Shown here piece by piece: positions 47,438 through 64,000 of a DNA stretch of 64,000 nucleotides. Below the pieces are notes generated by a model. That model was not told the origin of the DNA, ran no database searches, and was given only the letters and a program-made list of their open reading frames with translations. The position numbers and the translations under genes are program-made. Source of the DNA: Casuarius casuarius (lineage: Eukaryota > Chordata > Aves > Casuariiformes > Casuariidae); NCBI GenBank assembly GCA_003342895.1, contig PTFA01000493.1, forward strand, positions 88,247 through 152,246, read 5' to 3'. Each line of letters starts with the position of its first letter. Positions within the stretch are counted from its first letter, which is position 1.

Positions 47438-50400
47438 GTAGGTCTCTTCATTACAGTTACATCTTGCGACTGACCCCATTTGTCACTCCTTTATACTGAT
47501 TTTCACTGCAGCTGGTGAAAAGCAGCTTGAATGATATGCCCTGTGCGGCACAGAAAACAAGGATCTATCTTTGGAAGCAGTGTGACACAGACATCGCTTG
47601 CTCATGCCACTGGTTTTAAATCCCCCTGCAAATTCTGTGCCACAAGATGCTGAGGAGGAGCTCTGAGTCACTGAACACATCATATCCCCAGACAGCTTCA
47701 CCTATTTTGGGGCACTGCTGCATGTCAGTAACATCCCTCCAAGCATGAAAGCTACAGCCAAAAAAATCTGCTTAATTCTGTACAGTCAATATTTTCCTAG
47801 CACAAGTGCCACGAAAGCACAGCACTGGGGTGTGCTGAGCAGTGAAGGATACACAGAGCAGCCGTTACCTTTCCTCCGCTCTGCAGGCGCCCTCTGTCTG
47901 AGTGCTGCAGGAATTCAAATGCAGTTAAAATCATTTTAAAATGCCACCGATCTTTTGTAGTTTGCCCCAGAAGTTGCATTTTGGGGCTATTTATGTTAAT
48001 TTGTTATTTAATCTAAGCTGCTACAAGTTTCCTGTTAAATTCTAGTGTTTTAATTGATAAATAATACTAAAGTGGGGTGTGAATGGTTTCTAAAAAGTGT
48101 TTCCTAAACCAAACAAATGAAAACAAACATTTTACAACTGAAACCTAAGTATTTTAAATGAAAAAGGTGCATATGTGGCCACCAGTTTTGGGAAACCTCC
48201 TTGAAATGCACCCAAAATTTCGGTTTAATTAACACCTTAGCACCTCTGAAAAGCTTGGTTTTTCTCTTAATAATTCATCTAACCAGTTAGAAAACAGAAT
48301 TCTGTAAAGTGATGACGTAACACATTATCTCATGTTATTATTCTGAGAGGCGTTGGTAAAGCAAACATTTCCCATGCTCACCTCGCATGTTTGGTCTGTT
48401 CCCTTGGTGTTCTCTTATCTGCTAATTTAAAAATAGAAGTACAATCATTTTAACGTTTAGAATCCCCTGAACACTGTATGCTTGACATCCTAGTTTTAAC
48501 TTCGAATTCAAAATAGTTCTGTTATGATCTCTTTTAAACTGTAATAATACTGGTCAGACTCCTAATATTATGCAAATGTTTTCATTATAAATCAGTTAAT
48601 ATTATGGTGGCTATAAAGCAAATAGGAAGTATATCACTGTAGTATGTAACTGAGCAAATACATAACAGTTTTATATAGAAAGAGGAACATGCTTTATAAC
48701 TATTTTTAGCTGTTCTTTCAGTTGCTAAAAATAACATACCTGGGCCATTCAGAAGCTCTGATTCTTCATACTAAACAAGAGATACAGTTCATTTCATAAG
48801 CAATCACAAAAAGCTAGTATTTTTTACGGGGCTTAAAAAGTCCTCTTCGGAATTTACATAAAAGTCTTGTACGTCGTACATGCATCACTAGCAAGTGTTT
48901 CTCTAATGCAGGTAGACAAGATAAGGCACCAGTTTATAATTTGTTTTCCTTCGCTCCATTTTGGGATACAGTTTTTTTTTTAACTGTTTCTGACACTTGT
49001 CCAATCTCTACAAACAAATGGCACAAACTCCAATTGTTTTTACAATTAATGTCTCTAGGGCTTCCTTCCTTTGCTCTGACTATTTGTCATGTCACTGTAG
49101 CATTCAGCAAAACTGTATCTTCAAGAGGACGTTGAATCGCATTAAAACCCTCTCCAAATTTTTCATAATACTGATATATTTACCCAGAAATTGGTGACAT
49201 TTAAGTAGTTGGATATCTCGCCAGAAAGTCTCTCGATCTCACTTTGAAAACAAAGCAAAATGCAAATAAATGTGTTACTTGTCAGAATGATTCTGAAGCT
49301 GATAAAGACATCAATTTGTCACAGAACTTTAGCCACCAGAAATTGGAAAGATTTATTAATCAAGGGTGAAATTCACTCTGCCCTTCTAAACCGCAAAGCC
49401 ACATTAGTTTAGCTCAGCTGTATATCATTTTAACCCAATGTAAGATAATTCTCATCCTTACTTTTTATACTCTTCTTTCCTTAATGCCCAATCTAGGAAG
49501 AAAAAGGAATGATACATTATTTTTGCTACCCAAACTAAAAGATGAAGCTCCATCTAGCAAATTCATAGTAAAAGTCACTATTATTTTCCAACCAGATGGG
49601 TTGGAGAGATGGGGACAAATTATTCCACTGGTATCTTAATAGACTTTTCTTTCATTTCAGTGTGTTTGGCTATGAATGATATACGTGCCTGACTCTGCAA
49701 AACGTCATATACTGATTTCAGTGGTGGTTACGGCAAAACTAGGGCCTAAGGCAGATATCCTTTCCACACAGATTTCTACGCAAATTCCCACTAGCTTAAA
49801 TGGAAGCTGCAGGTATTCAATACTTTTGCAAATAAGAATGATTACTAGGTAAGAATTTACATAATCTAAGTTACATTTAGATCACATCTAGCTCATTTTA
49901 TTAGCAGTTAGTTTTATAAGTATGCACAATTCCTTCTTTTTCATTATTTTCCTTCCATGTTGTTGTATAAAAAGATTTTTAGTAACAAATGTTTGCTCTT
50001 CAATTCAGTTGCTAATTTAGCAAATGTTAATGACAGAATTTCCCATGGGGAAATGCTTGGGTGCATTTCAGATAATATACCTTTTGTTTTATATCGCAGT
50101 CTTGAGTTCTGAGGAAGAGAAAACAGAATGAAAACAGCATTGGGCACAAATATAGAAACACTAACAGTGAAGTCTGTATACTAGAGAAACCAAAGGTGTT
50201 AAATTGATGTGTGCGATTATCCCAGGGCAACTGCAAAAAAAAGGTCATACAATAAACTGCCTCCAAATTTAAATAAAAATGTAAAACGCATACCGCATTT
50301 TTTAGCTTCCTATTTTCTGTCCTCAAAGCATCAATTTCTTGGACCTAGTATAGAAATAAAAACCATTATGTTTTGAATACTAAAATCAGTATCAACTTCA

Positions 50401-52398
50401 TACATTCTTAACATCAGCTTTCTTTAGGGCTGATTAAGCACATTTGCCTGATTTTAAAATACCTATAACTTTGTCCTTTAGTCTTTAGTTTGCATGTCAT
50501 TCTGAGTAACAGTAAGAAACTGATGCCCTACCAACAAAGTATCATACAGTTAATAAATAATCTGCTTGCACTGACTCTGTTCCTGCAATATATTGTTTAT
50601 GGCTTTCCAGATGCAAGCAAGAATACAAAAACATGATTATTCCAGAGGTAAGGGTCACTTTAAGTTACAGTGTAAATACTGAAATTTACTACCTGATAGC
50701 AAAAATGACAGCAGCTAGGAGATGTTTGCTTATACACACTGTATATATCGTAAGGAGTCAGCGTTACCCTTATTAAATCATACTTGTAAACAAACTACAA
50801 ACAAATCTAAGGGCATTAATTTGCATACTCAGACTAAAAAGAAGGATTTTAAGATTGTGGCCTTCTGTATTATTTTGGAGATACAGTTGGATTTTTTTTC
50901 CACGTCAAAGCCAAGTTCATAGGAATAGTGGGTAGACACTTGGGCAAGCGCTCTTTTACTGTATTTGCTAACAAGCAAAAGGATTACTTTCACTTTTGTC
51001 CTGCATGTTTAGTGTTACTTATAAACATGAGGCAACTCTGGCAAAATAAAGTCTTGCCTAAACCTTCACGTGGTACTGCTTTAATATAGTTCTTTATAGC
51101 AATTATATGTATTTAATGGCCAAACTTTTTCAGCTCACCGCATTGTTGAGACCTACTTTTTCCTCAGCACCTGGCCGAAACTGCCTTTTTTTTTTTTTCC
51201 TACTGTAACCAAGATTTCTAAATTGCCTCCCATTCATTCACTAGAAAGGTATTGTGACCTCTAAGGAGAGAAAATACGAGTTGTATTCAGCTTAATATAG
51301 CCAGGAAAAGTGTGACACTTCGTAACAACTCAGTTACACTGCCACAGAAGCTGTGTGAACAAACTTCCTGTCTCTGATCTCCATACAGAAACTTCACTTC
51401 TACAGTCTGCATATCAATAACATCGTGAACGTCTCCAAGAATGCTTTTGTAAGTATTACTCACAGACTGACTGCTGTCTAAAAAGGAACAGATTTCATGG
51501 ACAAGTCTCTTTCTCCGATCTTTATTTTTCCTATAAAATACAAAAATTTTAAGCTATATCCGTATTTCCGTAATGTATTTTGATGTATATTAAATGTAAA
51601 TCAAGCAGAACAGAAGATGAACTATAAGCGTGAAAGAGTTCCTTTGTGTCAGCTTTTATGAAAAGGTACTTACAAGATTTGCAAATAGCTTTCATTTTTC
51701 ATCAACACCTGCTCACCATTTTCTGTATAAAACATGCACGTTATATGATTACATTTTTATGAACATAATAGCCCTTTTCCAAAATTGTCACACTCGGGAA
51801 TAATAATAGCAGCAGAGTAAATAGCACAGGGACCCATTGCTTTAAAGGTTAGCAAAATACGTATCAGCTCCCGTCACGCGATTTATGCCATGAAGGACGC
51901 GAAGGTGGAGGCTGCCCCGGCCCGACCGAGCAATGATGCCGCGTTACACGGGTCCGGCCTCCTCCCTCCGCCACCTCTGGGGATCCATCTTAAAATACAG
52001 ATTATTACACATTCCTTTCGCTTTTGGAAGGAATTGGAGAAGCTGGCGTGCTGCCGGCACAGGGTGCGAACTTCCAAACCTGCCTAGAAGCGGAATAAAC
52101 AGGCAAACAGCGAAGGGCCAAGTCCCACGACGCCGTGGCTGGTGCAGCTGATGGGGGGCTGTATTAGCGATAAATTAGGGGTTGGAGAGAATCGACCCGA
52201 TTAATGCATTTAAAAAAAGAGATTTTAAATACAAAAGAGATTTAAATACATCTTTTTGCCTTGCCCTTTGCTGTAAAGCGCGACTGGGGGAAGGCTGACT
52301 GGGGGAAGCACGGCTGAGGACCTACCTGGCTCCTCAAGGAGGGGCATTTTGGAGGGGGACCTGGCACTAGAAGAGAGGTCGGTTTAGTCTCACGTCCC
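47438..52398. other. Intergenic DNA upstream of VPS45
   Basis: AT-rich and CpG-poor to about 51.87 kb, then abruptly CpG-richer towards the VPS45 gap. Small tandem duplications lie at 52212-52250 (AAAGAGATTTTAAATAC-like, twice) and about 52281-52312 (GACTGGGGGAAG, twice). No exon recognised. Confidence 0.45.
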
Positions 52399-53100
52399 NN
52401 NNNNNNNNNNNNNNNNNNNNNNNNNNNNNNNNNNNNNNNNNNNNNNNNNNNNNNNNNNNNNNNNNNNNNNNNNNNNNNNNNNNNNNNNNNNNNNNNNNNN
52501 NNNNNNNNNNNNNNNNNNNNNNNNNNNNNNNNNNNNNNNNNNNNNNNNNNNNNNNNNNNNNNNNNNNNNNNNNNNNNNNNNNNNNNNNNNNNNNNNNNNN
52601 NNNNNNNNNNNNNNNNNNNNNNNNNNNNNNNNNNNNNNNNNNNNNNNNNNNNNNNNNNNNNNNNNNNNNNNNNNNNNNNNNNNNNNNNNNNNNNNNNNNN
52701 NNNNNNNNNNNNNNNNNNNNNNNNNNNNNNNNNNNNNNNNNNNNNNNNNNNNNNNNNNNNNNNNNNNNNNNNNNNNNNNNNNNNNNNNNNNNNNNNNNNN
52801 NNNNNNNNNNNNNNNNNNNNNNNNNNNNNNNNNNNNNNNNNNNNNNNNNNNNNNNNNNNNNNNNNNNNNNNNNNNNNNNNNNNNNNNNNNNNNNNNNNNN
52901 NNNNNNNNNNNNNNNNNNNNNNNNNNNNNNNNNNNNNNNNNNNNNNNNNNNNNNNNNNNNNNNNNNNNNNNNNNNNNNNNNNNNNNNNNNNNNNNNNNNN
53001 NNNNNNNNNNNNNNNNNNNNNNNNNNNNNNNNNNNNNNNNNNNNNNNNNNNNNNNNNNNNNNNNNNNNNNNNNNNNNNNNNNNNNNNNNNNNNNNNNNNN
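52399..53100. other. Assembly gap (702 N), expected to hold VPS45 exon 1 and promoter
   Basis: The first visible VPS45 exon starts 39 bases after the gap and encodes residue 32 onward in human numbering, and no exon 1 is found in the bases before the gap. The missing piece therefore probably lies here: 5' UTR, the first 31 codons and the CpG promoter. Confidence 0.8.
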
Positions 53101-53139
53101 GCCGGGCGCGCCGTGACGCGGCTGCTGTGGCCCGTGCAG

Positions 53140-63998
<10,859 letters not shown>

Positions 63999-64000
63999 TG

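Overview
This is a vertebrate nuclear locus carrying two protein-coding genes in head-to-head orientation: OTUD7B (Cezanne, a Lys11-specific deubiquitinase) on the minus strand and VPS45 (a Sec1/Munc18 protein of endosomal membrane fusion) on the plus strand. They are divergent neighbours in the same orientation on human 1q21, so this is a conserved syntenic block. The compact VPS45 introns, the scarcity of interspersed repeats, the high CpG content of the OTUD7B half and the absence of recognisable primate or rodent SINEs or LINEs suggest a sauropsid, most likely a bird with this block on a microchromosome. The species cannot be named from the sequence. No bacterial, viral or mobile-gene system is present.

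Layout. About 1-3907: GC-rich sequence holding the probable OTUD7B 3' UTR and whatever lies beyond it. 3908-22170: eleven coding exons of OTUD7B, all with GT-AG junctions and matching phases, giving a complete 869-codon reading frame with the OTU catalytic Cys and His and a C-terminal A20 zinc finger. 22171 to about 34939: probably OTUD7B intron 1. 34560-37200: CpG-island-like promoter region interrupted by a 730-base gap (35199-35928), with a candidate OTUD7B exon 1 donor at 34940 and a 31-bp minisatellite at 36030-36566. 37200-52398: intergenic DNA, CpG-rich at first and then, from about 43 kb, AT-rich and CpG-poor until about 51.87 kb. 52399-53100: a 702-base gap that should hold VPS45 exon 1 and its promoter. 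53140-63989: VPS45 exons 2-12, running off the right edge of the window.

The two products are not known to act in one pathway. OTUD7B edits ubiquitin chains in NF-kappaB signalling and the cell cycle, while VPS45 chaperones a syntaxin at the trans-Golgi network and endosomes. Their pairing looks like ancient gene order, not functional coupling.

I found no previously undescribed system. The points most worth a second look are the higher-order minisatellite beside a promoter gap, a paired inverted GATA hairpin in OTUD7B intron 4, a possible orphan exon at 47280-47437, the extended CpG-retaining domain, and the two gaps that coincide with the expected promoters.
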